DNA of 64,000 nucleotides from Isochrysis galbana. Taxonomy: Eukaryota; Haptophyta; Isochrysidales; Isochrysidaceae. The stretch spans positions 1,236,204-1,300,203 of the forward strand of contig CM030935.1 of NCBI GenBank assembly GCA_018136815.1, read 5' to 3'. The position numbers and the translations under genes were made by a program. Below are positions 9,771 to 18,596 of the stretch, piece after piece. Under the pieces are notes generated by a model that did no database searches, was not told the DNA's origin, and saw only the letters and a program-made list of their open reading frames with translations. Positions within the stretch are counted from its first letter, which is position 1. Each line of letters starts with the position of its first letter.

Positions 9771-11061
9771 GTGTCGCCAGAGGGCAGCCGCAAGCCTGTC
9801 GCTGTCGCATGCGCATGCGCGCCATCGCGCGTGCCGCATGAGGGGAGAGAGCGCGCGGAGAAGGGGGTGGGTGGTGAGAGGACCGGTTTCCTCCCTCTCC
9901 CCGCCGGGATCCTCCGAAGGTCCTTTTCGGCCGAAGGCCCGCCCCAGCGGCCCCCTCCCTTCGCCCCCCTCCCGGTATTCCCGAGGACCGCTGCCCGTTG
10001 CCCCGGCGCCGAGGGGGAGACCAAGAGACCTACCTCCCTCATCTTGCTGGCACAGTCCACAGTCCCAGTGTCCCAGTCCCTAGTCCCTAGGTCCCCCTTC
10101 CTTGTTTCTTACCCGCCCCGCCCTGTCTACTCCCTTGAGTGTTCCCGCGCCCCTCTCCCGTATTTTCTCATCTTTTCCCGCCGTGCCTTCCGTCCCGATC
10201 GATGTCCGACGCCTGTGGCCCTCGGCCCTCGGTCTTGTGATGCTAGCCCGTGTGCTGCCCCCGGTCAGCTGTCAGCAGCTGTGCTCAGCCTCCGGTCGGT
10301 CCGCCGGCAGCTGCTCCGCCCCCTGTTCATACACGTGCCCAGTATCCGATGTCCCCCAGCTCCTCCTCGTCCCCCCCCACTCCCCTCCTTGTTCATACAA
10401 TTCCCTCTTAGCGATCCACAGCTCTACCCACACCACCACAGCTTCCAACCACCCAAACGCTCAAAACACACGGAAACAAGAAGCCTGACCCCTAGCGACA
10501 AAGGAGGAAGGCGTGAAGAAACCCGCTAGGGACAGGAATACTCCGCTCGACACCCCCCCCCCCCCTCCAACCCGAGCCCCTAAGTAGAGCACGAGGGGAG
10601 TCGCCGCAAGGCAGGTTGAGGGAGTGAGAGGGTGTCAAAGGGTGTGCGGGCGTGGCTATACGGTAGAGGCCCAACGCCTCGTGCGAGGCGAGAATATTGT
10701 ATTCATTTACGCGCCCTGTTCGAGTAGGAGTAGTAGCGCCCGCGAATCGCGCTTCAGCACAAATTTGCTGCTAATTGCCTTTTCCTTTTAGCTTTTAGCA
10801 CCTTACCCATGCCTAATCGGTAGTCATTGCTATATCGCTATCGTCACGGCACGGAAGAGGGACAACGCATCCCCCGCACCAAACAAACTACAATGTGGCC
10901 ATCTGGCTCTCTTTAGACTCGATAGACCCCTGGACGCATGCAAAAGAGCGCAGGCCGTGTAGCATCTTCATCAGCAGCCCCATTCGAATATATGGCGCTC
11001 GGTTGCATGTTACCGAAGGGGTCATAGTTTTATGTGGTGTTCATGCTAGGCATCGTGCTGC
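9771..11061. other. Low-complexity and intergenic DNA
   Basis: C-rich low-complexity sequence (about 9770-10500) gives long ORFs of proline/arginine/serine bias that I do not accept as genes. 10680-11061 has no recognisable feature and includes the 3' flank of the RING-LON gene. Confidence 0.45.
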
Positions 11062-11388
11062 TCATGACACCTCGGTTGTACCTCGGTTGTAAGTGCAAGA
11101 AGCGGCAATTCTCGAATGAGCCGAATTCATCCCGAGGCGCCAAATTGAGTACGCAACTACAACCGGCTTCTCCCAAAAATTGGCACAAATGTTGTTGCCC
11201 AACCACATCCTAGCATTGTCTTCCATGGCGATGACGGAGTCGGGATCTTCATTCGACGTACTTGTTTGTGCTTGCCCCTGATGGGCGCATCTACAGTGCT
11301 CTAGCACGGCAGCTTCTGGCATGTTTCTTAGTGGAACACCTTCCCTCAGCAACGGTGCGGTGTAGAGGCTTACAATATTGAACACCAA
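11062..11388 (-). CDS. Possible frameshifted C-terminal continuation of the RING-LON gene
   Basis: This minus-strand frame overlaps the last codons of the RING-LON ORF and continues about 105 codons with balanced amino-acid composition and no low complexity. There is no acceptable GT-AG pair joining the two frames nearby. I therefore suspect a sequencing or genuine frameshift at about 11380-11390. It could also be 3'UTR that happens to be open. Confidence 0.3.
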   Translation of the reverse strand: MVFNIVSLYTAPLLREGVPLRNMPEAAVLEHCRCAHQGQAQTSTSNEDPDSVIAMEDNARMWLGNNICANFWEKPVVVAYSIWRLGMNSAHSRIAASCTYNRGTTEVS

Positions 11389-12179
11389 CTAGCAAGGCCA
11401 GCCGCTCCACTAGTGATTGCACGCTCTTGCGAGAAGCTCGAGCTCACACGGCGAACGTCGAGCCACACATTTGGCCTCCCGCTCTGGTGTGAAGGGCATT
11501 CCTCAATCTTGGCATAGTATAGCCCTGCTGTGGCGGGCTCAACCCAAGCCTCCCGAATGCGTACTGAGCGAACACCATGACCAACGATGTTGGCACGTCC
11601 ATCAGGGAGGAAGTGCACCGAGTCGATCCGCACGACTACTGCCGTACCCCCTGGATGCGGCGCCGAGTCAGCGTAGAGGATCAGTCTCTCGCCTTCCCAC
11701 ACGCGCCGCATCAGCACTCGGTATCGAGTTTCGAACAGGTGAAGAGCCACGCGTGCGCCCGGCTGCGTACCAGGCCACATATAGAAGACTGGAAGACTCT
11801 TGGGGGGCGAACTCCGAAGAGCCTGTATCTCAGACAAGTGGGCGGCTTCCCGAGCCGCATGACGGGAAGCGTGTGCGTCACTGCCTGTTCGCTGATCTGC
11901 GGCCGAGAGCACTGCAGCCGCACTGGCGACGAGCGATTCGTCAGCAGGCTGCTCACTCAGGCGGTGCAAGCTGAGGATGGGGTGCCGGCAGATTGGACAG
12001 AGGTGTCCACTCGCCGAGCAGCGCGTGGTGCGGATGATGCAGAGGCGGCAGAAGGCGTGGCCACAGCTCTTGAGGACGATCGGCATCACGTACACATCAA
12101 GGCAGATCGGGCACTCCACATCCTCCTCGGTGTGCCGCTTGGTGGATGGCGGAACGCAGCTGAGGTGTCCCCTCCGCAT
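11370..12179 (-). CDS. RING finger - LON domain protein (putative E3 ubiquitin ligase), 269 aa or longer
   Basis: ATG at 12179. Residues about 22-62 form a C3HC4 RING: CPICL, then CGHAFCRLCI, then CPICR. A short linker follows, then a LON substrate-binding-like domain from about residue 127: LPVFYMWPG, then ALHLFETRYRVLMRRV, then VRIDSVHFLPDGR. RING plus LON is the LONRF-type arrangement; RING supplies E2 binding and ubiquitin transfer. The frame stops at 11370. In another frame the sequence stays protein-like to about 11065 (NIVSLYTAPLLREGVP, then NEDPDSVIAMEDNARMW). The real C-terminus may therefore lie there, after a one- or two-base frameshift or a missed splice near 11385. The upstream region is a strong GA/CT tract. 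Confidence 0.75.
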   Translation of the reverse strand: MRRGHLSCVPPSTKRHTEEDVECPICLDVYVMPIVLKSCGHAFCRLCIIRTTRCSASGHLCPICRHPILSLHRLSEQPADESLVASAAAVLSAADQRTGSDAHASRHAAREAAHLSEIQALRSSPPKSLPVFYMWPGTQPGARVALHLFETRYRVLMRRVWEGERLILYADSAPHPGGTAVVVRIDSVHFLPDGRANIVGHGVRSVRIREAWVEPATAGLYYAKIEECPSHQSGRPNVWLDVRRVSSSFSQERAITSGAAGLASWCSIL

Positions 12180-13083
12180 CGGGCCTGCGGAGGGCTTGAG
12201 CGCGCGAAGCGTGGAGAAAGCGCGCCCTCTAGCCGAGCCGTTGTGTACTCCGAGCGCGTGAGGGGAGGAGCAGGTGAAGGGGTGCGGGAGAGATTACGGA
12301 GGGTTGGGGCTGCGTGTCGTGTGGGGTTGGACCGTCCCGGGAGGGAGGGAGAGAGATGAAGATGGGGGTGGGGGCGGGGCGGGGCGAGCGGAAGCCGCCC
12401 GCGGGGGGAGATGATGAAGCGGCCACACCAAAGAGAGAAAAGAGAGGAGGGGAGAGAGAGAGGGAGATGGGGGGGAGGGAAGGATAGGGGGAGACTTTGG
12501 CGGGGGTACTCCTAGAGAGGGAAGGGAAGACGAGGAGAGGGAGTGGGGCGTGGCGTCGGCCGAGGCAGAGAGAGAGAGAGGAGAGAGAGAAAGACTTGGA
12601 GACCAAGAGATCCTCTTGGTAGGAGAAGCCTCGCGGCGCCGAGGCGGATTGTGTAAGTAAGCTCCCTCCTCTTCACCCCCGTCGTCCTCGCCCTCTCTCC
12701 TCCTCCCCTCCCTCTCCTCTCTGAAATCCTCACCGTCCAGTCCATCTCTCTCTCTCCCTCCCTTCCCTCCCTTCCCTCCCTTCCCTCCCTCCCTCTCCCT
12801 ATCTCCCTCTCCCTCTCCCTCTCCCTCTCCTCTTCCCTCTCTCTCTCCCTCTCCCTCCCTCTCCTCTTCCCTCTCTCTCCCTCCCTCTCCCCCTCTCTCT
12901 CCCACTTCTTGAATCTGCTCTTGAGTAGTTCATCTTCGGTTGCCTGGTCTTTAGTTGGTCTATGACGAAGCGGGTCGTCAGTGCCATCGCAATCAACCGA
13001 CCTCGCTCTCGCGGCAGGCGGTCGCACTCTGTATCATAGAAACTTCGCGTGGTAAAGGTGGCTCCGTAGCTCTTGAAAGTCAA
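12180..13083. promoter_or_regulatory. Purine tract then pyrimidine tract upstream of RING-LON gene
   Basis: The plus strand is purine-rich from about 12345 to 12600 and pyrimidine-rich from about 12660 to 12910, a sharp strand switch near 12650. The CT part consists of CTCTCC/CCTTCC microsatellites. It probably carries the RING-LON promoter. Long ORFs predicted here are Arg/Glu/Gly or Pro/Ser artefacts of the repeat. Confidence 0.45.
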
Positions 13084-13555
13084 CCGCTTAGGGCTTGACG
13101 TCGATTACAATATACCAGCAGTATACATAGAACTGGATGCTCCGTTCCATTAATTACTCAGACGCCAAGGGCCAAGGGGTCGCATTCGCGCATTCGTGAT
13201 GGCTCAGAAGAAAAAGAAATATAACTAATAGTAAAAGAAAAAGATCCGTCAAAGTAAAAAAAACCAGAAGAACAAAGGAAGAAAGGAAGAAGAAGAGTTA
13301 AAGAAAGAAGAGAAAAACCCAGAGTATAGGGTGGTTCTCAGCCCTCCCCATTGCCATTGCCCATTGCAATGGCCCATTGGCCCTATGACCTATGGCTACA
13401 TGGCTACGTAAAGTTTCGCGTGGCATAGTGGATAGTGGTTCAATGACGGATTGGAGGTTACGGATGGGACGGAGGGAACCGGAAGGTACGGAAGGTAGGC
13501 GGCGGAAGGCACGGTGTTCTGGGAATTGGCGGGCTTGACGGGCTGATCCACCTCA
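13084..13555. other. A-rich and short-repeat intergenic DNA
   Basis: 13200-13320 is purine/A-rich on the plus strand; 13345-13405 contains overlapping CCATTG and CTATGGCTA repeats. No gene seen. Confidence 0.4.
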
Positions 13556-13848
13556 ATGGCGGGAAGATGGATAGCGGGCAGTGGCGAGGGCGAGCGGGAC
13601 GACGGGGCGGACATGGCGGTAGCGAGTGCGAGTGTGCGAGCGATTTGGTTTGAGTGGTGTTGTAATAAGATTGCTTGTTACGACGGAAGCGAGAAGCGAG
13701 CTATGTTTCTTCTCGCCGGCGCCGACGTCGCGACGTGCGACCTGTGCCCGTCCGAGGTGGAATATGTTCCGCACTTCGAAGGGGACGCGGATCTCGTTCA
13801 AGATCTCGGGTGGGACCTCGTCATAGCCCACCCTCCGTGCACCTACCT
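13556..13848 (+). CDS. DNA-methylase-like protein, N-terminal fragment cut by assembly gap
   Basis: A frame from ATG 13556 (or ATG 13613) runs into the gap. The last 50 visible residues, FLLAGADVATCDLCPSE followed by GDADLVQDLGWDLVIAHPPC and TYL, have the layout of a small bacterial/phage methyltransferase-like family as I recall it: xxGHxxxxCDLLPxE, a GD in the next strand, then WDxxIAxPPCTxL. The PPC carries the position of the catalytic-loop cysteine of C5-cytosine methyltransferases. The C-terminus is lost in the gap, and after the gap the sequence is repeat, so whether the gene is intact is unknown. A prokaryotic or viral origin is possible but inferred. Confidence 0.5.
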
Positions 13849-13948
13849 NNNNNNNNNNNNNNNNNNNNNNNNNNNNNNNNNNNNNNNNNNNNNNNNNNNN
13901 NNNNNNNNNNNNNNNNNNNNNNNNNNNNNNNNNNNNNNNNNNNNNNNN
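13849..13948. other. Assembly gap (100 N)
   Basis: A run of exactly 100 N, probably a scaffold gap of unknown true length. It falls between the methylase-like ORF and the first copy of the long inverted repeat, as expected if a repeat broke the assembly. Confidence 0.98.
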
Positions 13949-14225
13949 AGAGATGTTTCGTTACACAGCGCCTGTGATGACTTGCAATCACATGTGCACG
14001 CCGTGCGTGGGCACGGCGCGATGTGCACCGGCTGCGTGCGCATAGCAACTTCCAGGAAGGTGCACGCCGTGCGTTCACTCTTTTCGCGGAGGACGGGCGG
14101 AACCCCCCATGGGACCGGTTGATTGTTCCCCCCTCTCATCGGCCTACCAGAGTGAGAAGGCTCCTACTTCCCTCCTCGCTCACCCTCCAGCTCTCTCCTC
14201 GGCCTCGTCTTCCTCACATCGGGAC
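13949..14225 (+). repeat. Left long inverted repeat of a composite element
   Basis: Contains GTGATGACTTGCAATCACA, GTGCACGCCGTGCGTG and AACTTCCAGGAAGGTGCACG. It ends with a 65-bp segment (14157-14225) whose reverse complement lies at about 16463-16540. The GCACGCCGTGCG/GCAATCACA modules reappear inverted at 16730-16870. Left and right copies therefore face each other around the ankyrin and acidic-protein genes. Confidence 0.65.
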
Positions 14226-14604
14226 GACGATCCCATTTGTTTTGTGCGTTAACATCTGACACATCTGTCAGCGTGGCTACAAGTTGGATGTCACCATTCC
14301 TTGCTGCATGGTGCAGCGGCGTGTGTTGTGTACAATCTACAACAGTAGCAGTTGCTCCATGAGTTAACAAGAGTTGGACCGCTCTGTAGTCCATACGCCT
14401 AGTCGCCAAATCTAGCAACGTATCACCGCACGCCCCGTGTGGTTGATTAATACTAGTTGCATATTGGAGCGAGTTCAAGACTATCCACAGTGACTTCAAG
14501 TTACCTACTAGAATGGCGCGTTTACCATAATCAATGAGGTCTTTATCTAATGCGTCTACTGTGAAAGTACTTACAATCCGTGCGAAAACGCTAAGCGGAC
14601 ACAA
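14226..14604 (-). CDS. Ankyrin-repeat protein exon
   Basis: The minus-strand frame encodes at least two ankyrin repeats. One contains GDTLLDLATRRMDYRAVQLL followed by LTHGA; the next contains HTPLHHAARNGDIQLVATL. A start of a third follows (DVNAQNKWDRRPD), breaking off at a GTGAGG that looks like a splice donor (about 14214-14219). Ankyrin repeats mediate protein binding. No ATG fits the beginning, so 5' and 3' exons are missing or lost. It lies inside the interval bounded by inverted repeats and could be element cargo. Confidence 0.55.
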
Positions 14605-14908
14605 AACACCAGTTCACACCGAGCGGACGAAGCGCGCACGACGCCGACACGCACGCCGCGTAGACAACGCCGCGTCGAGCGGGCGCGCACGACGCCGACA
14701 CAAACGCCGCGCGCACGACGCCCCCTCCGCCTCAGGACGACACAACCCCTCTCGCCCGAACGAGAGGTTGCGCAACACCACTCGACTGTGCAATGACCGT
14801 GTCGAGCTGGTCTCTGCAATTTTCGCCTCTTTCTCACTCAGAACTGGCAGTGATTGGCCTCCACGCCCGTCCCTGCCGCGCATTTTGCCTACCGCTCCGT
14901 ACATTGAT
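14605..14908. repeat. Short tandem repeat of GCACGACGCCGACAC-type units
   Basis: At 14635-14725 units built on GCGCACGACGCCGACAC and ACGCCGCG repeat at about 57-bp spacing. They lie between the ankyrin exon and the 3' end of the acidic-protein ORF. The remainder has no recognisable gene. Confidence 0.45.
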
Positions 14909-16462
14909 TCAATGGCAATCGGGACAAGGCCATGAGCTTCTGCCAATCGTGTGAGGGTTTCGCGCCAGACAAGATATTCGTGTGCCTCGGGCTCCCCCGC
15001 GGGGGACTCCGTGCGTGCGCATGGAAGTTTTCGTGCGCAGAAAAGGGTTTCGGCAGGCCCCCGCGGGGACTCCGTGGCCGGTCGGGCGCGCCTCCTCCTC
15101 CGCTTCCTCCTCCGCCTCTTCCGGCTCTTCCGCCTCTTCCTCCGCCTCTTCCTCCGCTTCTGGCTGAGGCGGAACTTCGGCTTCCTCGGCGACAGGGCGC
15201 GGCGAGACCTCCGCTTGGGCTGAGGCGGCACGCTTGGTCTTCTTGGACGGGACGCTTGGCGACCTCGCGCGCGGACGCTTCTTCTTCATCTGCGACTCGA
15301 GCCGCTTGATGGTCGCCTTGAGCTCCTTCAGGGTGCGGAGAATGTCCTCCTCCGACTCCTCCTCGGACTCCTCCGCCGCCGACTCACTATTCGTCGAACA
15401 AGGCGTGGCCGCCACATCTACCGCTTCGTCGGTCAGGTCAATGTGCATGGAGTCATTGGAAACACCAGCCGCGACATCGCTCAAGTCCACCGCTGAGGAG
15501 CCACTGTTCACGACGGCCTCCTCCTCAACTGGCTCCTCCGGCTCCTTCGCCCCATCGGGCTCCTTGGCCATCTCCCAAAAGTCAAACATGTCGTCGTCGT
15601 CCTTCTCGTCAACGATGGGCTCCAACATAGCGTCCGCTTGAGCGTCGGACGCATGGTCCTCCATCACACGCGAGGCATCCGTGGAGGTCTCGATCGCGGC
15701 CTCCGCGGAGGTCGGCTCGGCTGCGGTCTCCGCGGACTCCTCGAGCTGAGTCAGTTCCTCCAGCTGCGTGGCCACCTCCAACCCCTCCTGAGCGGGTGCG
15801 TCGGACGTCTCCTCTTCCTTCTCCTCCGTCTTCTCCTCACCCTCCTTTTCGTTCGCCTTGGCAGGAGCGGGCGCCTCGGCGGTCTCGGCCTCCTCGGCGG
15901 TCTCGCCCTTCTCCTCCTCCTCGAGCTGCGTGGCCTCTTCCAGCTGCGTGGCCTCTTCGAACCGAGTGAAGACTTCTCCGACTGGTGCGTCGGACGCAGC
16001 CGTCTTCTCATTCTCCGCCTTCTCCGCCTTCTCGTCCTCTTCCTCGGCTTCCTTCTCATCGGCGAGAGCGAGCGCGTGGGCGGTCTCGACCTCCTCCATC
16101 GACTCGGCTGACTCCTCGACATCCGCAACCCGCGCGATGGGAACAAGAAGACCTGGAGCGTCCGACGCACAGTCCTCGTTCTCCTCTTCTCCTCCCACAG
16201 GCCCGGAGTCCTCGTCGGTGGTGGTGGTGGTGGCCTCATCGGTCGGGGAAAGGGCCTCCTCCTCGGCATCAGGAACGCGAACAGGATCCGCCTCCTCCGC
16301 CGCGCCCTTGGAGCAGGAAGAGGAACGAGTCGTGCGAGCAGCGCTTGCGCTCGGCGTCCAGTCGACAGGTGGCTGTGTCGAGCGAGTCGAACGAAACCAG
16401 CGAGCAGGAGCACGAGAGGAGAGGACGGAGGACCGTACCGATGCGCGCCGAGTCGTCACCAT
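14909..16462 (-). CDS. Highly acidic Glu/Ala-rich protein, 517 aa
   Basis: ATG at 16462. After a basic Ser/Arg/Thr-rich N-terminus of about 45 residues the protein is dominated by Glu and Ala, with repeated motifs such as ATQLEE (four times), ESAE and ASDA. There is one short predicted coiled coil (DILRTLKELKATIKRLESQ) followed by a basic NLS-like patch (KKKRPRARSPSVPSKKTKR). The last 60 residues come from repeat DNA: a GTPRG/GVPRGGARG peptide encoded by the CCCGCGGGG repeat at 15000-15065. The original stop has therefore been replaced or the repeat was exonised. No family recognised. A chromatin or nuclear role is only suggested by acidity plus NLS. Its CT-rich leader is part of the right inverted repeat. 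Confidence 0.5.
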   Translation of the reverse strand: MVTTRRASVRSSVLSSRAPARWFRSTRSTQPPVDWTPSASAARTTRSSSCSKGAAEEADPVRVPDAEEEALSPTDEATTTTTDEDSGPVGGEEENEDCASDAPGLLVPIARVADVEESAESMEEVETAHALALADEKEAEEEDEKAEKAENEKTAASDAPVGEVFTRFEEATQLEEATQLEEEEKGETAEEAETAEAPAPAKANEKEGEEKTEEKEEETSDAPAQEGLEVATQLEELTQLEESAETAAEPTSAEAAIETSTDASRVMEDHASDAQADAMLEPIVDEKDDDDMFDFWEMAKEPDGAKEPEEPVEEEAVVNSGSSAVDLSDVAAGVSNDSMHIDLTDEAVDVAATPCSTNSESAAEESEEESEEDILRTLKELKATIKRLESQMKKKRPRARSPSVPSKKTKRAASAQAEVSPRPVAEEAEVPPQPEAEEEAEEEAEEPEEAEEEAEEEARPTGHGVPAGACRNPFLRTKTSMRTHGVPRGGARGTRISCLARNPHTIGRSSWPCPDCH

Positions 16463-17050
16463 CGTGAGGAAGACGAGGGCGAGGAGAGAGCTGGAGGGTG
16501 AGCGAGGAGGGAGGAAGGAGGCAGGCAGTAGGAGCCGTCTCTCTCTGGTAGGTCGATGAGAGGGGGAGGAGGGGACCCGGGGGAGGGGGCCCCGGGGGAG
16601 CGGAGAGACCCCAAGACCTCGATTGTTTACGTTAGTGTTTTCGCAATATACGGTAATATTTTCCCCGGTCCCAGGGGTGCCCCCGCGGTTCCCGACCGCC
16701 TCTGCGTCCAGAGTCCCCCCGCGGAAAGAGTGAACGCACGGCGTGCACCTTCCTGGAAGTTGCTATGCGCACGCACGGCGCCCCGCGGGGGGGGAGCCGA
16801 TGTGCATACGCACGGCGTGCACAATGATTGCAAGCAATCACACGTGCTGCGCAAACGAAACGTCTCGTATATGGCTACTTTACGTTAATGTGGGCCTTAG
16901 GGAAAAAAGTTTCTATGCGCACGCACGGCGCCCTCGCGAGGGGGAGGTCGATGCGCATACGCACGGCGTGCTCAATGATTGCAAGTAATCACATGTGCTG
17001 CGTAAACGAAACATCTCGTATACGGCGACTTTATGTTAAAAAAAGTTTCT
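16463..17050 (-). repeat. Right long inverted repeat with tandem duplication
   Basis: 16463-16540 is the reverse complement of 14157-14225. 16650-16870 carries the CGGAAAGAGTGAACGCACGG, CTGGAAGTTGCTATGCGCAC and palindromic GATTGCAAGCAATC modules. A second, diverged unit (16905-17060) repeats the TATGCGCACGCACGGCGCCC to TCTCGTATA portion in tandem. The same modules form the perfect palindrome at 23845-24363. Confidence 0.65.
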
Positions 17051-17071
17051 ATGCACATCTCGTATACGGCG

Positions 17072-17155
17072 ATTAGCTTTGTTTTGTACCACTATTGTTC
17101 ATAACTAAAAAGAAAACAGATTGTGGTCCTCTTTTGACGGAACGCGACTTGATTC
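17072..17155 (+). mobile_element. MITE-like terminal sequence
   Basis: GATTAGCTTTGT, then CTAAAAAGAAAACA, then CCTCTTTTGACGGAACGCG, in the same order as at 6956-7078. The last motif recurs at 23437-23459, facing an inverted CGTTCCGTCAA at 23483-23493. This suggests terminal inverted repeats beginning TTGACGGAACG. Confidence 0.5.
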
Positions 17156-17274
17156 CGATTTGGAGGTCGGGTACGCCGAGGGAGCGCCGCCGCCGCCGCC
17201 GCCCCCACTTACTTGGCCGTCGCCGCCGCCGCTTTGGCCGATGCTTACTGGAGGCGCCAATTCTTTACGGGTAG

Positions 17275-17457
17275 AGCGTGAGGGCGCGTGACGGAGGGGG
17301 GGGAGAGGGGGGGCGAATCGCACCATTTCTTGGCGAAGATTTTCGTAGCGTCATGTAGCCCCCCCGGGAGGTTTTTTAGTGGGCATCGCGCCACGGTCAA
17401 AAAATGCAGCCCAACCCTTACAAGTAGTTAAAAAGCCCCTGTTTGACCGCCCTACAA
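17275..17457 (-). mobile_element. Dispersed element, 5' end with TAGGGCGGTCAAACA terminus
   Basis: This is the inverted counterpart of 40895-41120. From the TAGGGCGGTCAAACAG terminus (17457 leftwards) both copies share the GGGCTTTTTAACTA segment, the GGGTTGGGCTGCATTTTTTG block, and an ATG opening MVRFAPPL followed by arginine-rich residues and RKE. They diverge after the RKE codons. It looks like a terminal repeat plus leader plus first codons of a transposase. Similar termini occur near 30882 and 59460. Confidence 0.55.
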
Positions 17458-17460
17458 ATA

Positions 17461-18354
17461 CAAAGTCTGCCAAATCACTGATATTAAGTTGTCGGCTGCT
17501 AGACTAATCTTTAAGGGCTGATCTACTACTATGACTCCTTTTACTATTAGAATCAATCGTCGCCTCCCCACATCGATACTTCATACACACATAAGTAGTA
17601 GCCTCCGTCGGTCGGCTGCTTGGGTGCTACGCTCTATCTATCCTCAGTCCCTAAGATGCGATAGGTTCATCCAACTAGTAGTACCAATCTACGACAGATG
17701 AGAGAGAGAGAGTTTGCGTGTGGAGTGTGGAGAGCGTAAATCAACACACGCGTGCGCGCGCAGAGGGGAGTTTTGTTGTTGGTTGGGACAACTCTCATGA
17801 GAGCTCATATAAGTGCTGATATTCATAACCTTGAGAGCTGATAAGCTGTTACCCCATCTACTTTATGGCTGTTGAGACCTCGTTGGCACCTTCCCAATCC
17901 CTCTCTCTAACTTTGATGAATCGACGGAGTCCTCGGCCCGGCCGTTGTGTTGCGCCATGCCCATTTCCCCTGCCGCCCTCTGATGCACGCACCCGCACCC
18001 TCTGATATACACCCACACCCTCTGAGATGGGCGATCTCGATCGCCCGCCCCTCTGAGATGTTCGATCTCGATCGCCCGGTTCCTCTGATATCCAAGTAAA
18101 ACCATGTGGACATATGAGGAGCAGGAAGAGAGAATCCCCGGCAACCGGCTCTTATCGGTCAGCATCGAACTGCCAGATTGCGATCTCCAGCTCTCCTCAG
18201 CTCCTCAGCGCTCACGTCGACAGCGCGAGACCGCTGTCTGAGAATGCCCGGCCGTTGTGGCGGCCGATTTGCCCCGATCTCGACGGATGAGCTTCACATC
18301 TCGTCCACAAGATTGAATCTCGCTCGCAGCTCCTGCGAGTCGTCACCCAGGGTT
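17461..18354. other. Intergenic DNA with short hairpin repeats
   Basis: 17980-18090 contains repeated CCTCTGA units; two carry the hairpin half-sites GGGCGATC-TC-GATCGCCC and its variant. The CCCTCTGATGCACGC unit also occurs near 21204. No gene seen. The region before 18355 presumably includes upstream regulatory DNA of the histidine kinase gene. Confidence 0.4.
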
Positions 18355-18596
18355 AGTGCCCCCCCCTCCTTCCCCCCCCACCCCCCCGCCCCCCCCCGCG
18401 TTCCCTCTGGGGCGACGGTCAGAGCTCCCCCCCCCCCCCCCCCCCCCCGCTTCCCTCCCTCCCCCCTCCCCCTCCCCCCCCCCTCCCTCCCTCCCTCTCT
18501 CCCTCTCTTCCTGGCGCGCGCACTCGTTGTGGCGCTCCTCGCCGTCCAGCGCGCCCGCGGTCCCCCACGCCCCCCTCGCCCCCCCCCTCTTCTTCC
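18355..18596 (+). promoter_or_regulatory. C-rich tract before the histidine kinase start
   Basis: An almost pure C/CT tract, including uninterrupted C-runs of about 18, ends within 10 bases of the start codon at 18597. It resembles the tracts before the NAD(P)HX epimerase (47230-47460) and the 56275 gene. Confidence 0.45.

Noticed and set aside
9771-10529. 252-codon plus-strand ORF
   Set aside because: Composition follows C-rich low-complexity DNA, with no domain and no clear promoter or start context.
12294-13027. Large Glu/Arg/Gly ORFs upstream of the RING-LON gene
   Set aside because: Encoded by CTCTCC/CCTTCC microsatellites; opposite frames are equally open.
13949-14050. CRISPR-like array from repeated GCACGCCGTGCG modules
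   Set aside because: Spacing is irregular, the modules are palindromic parts of a longer repeat, and the context is eukaryotic.
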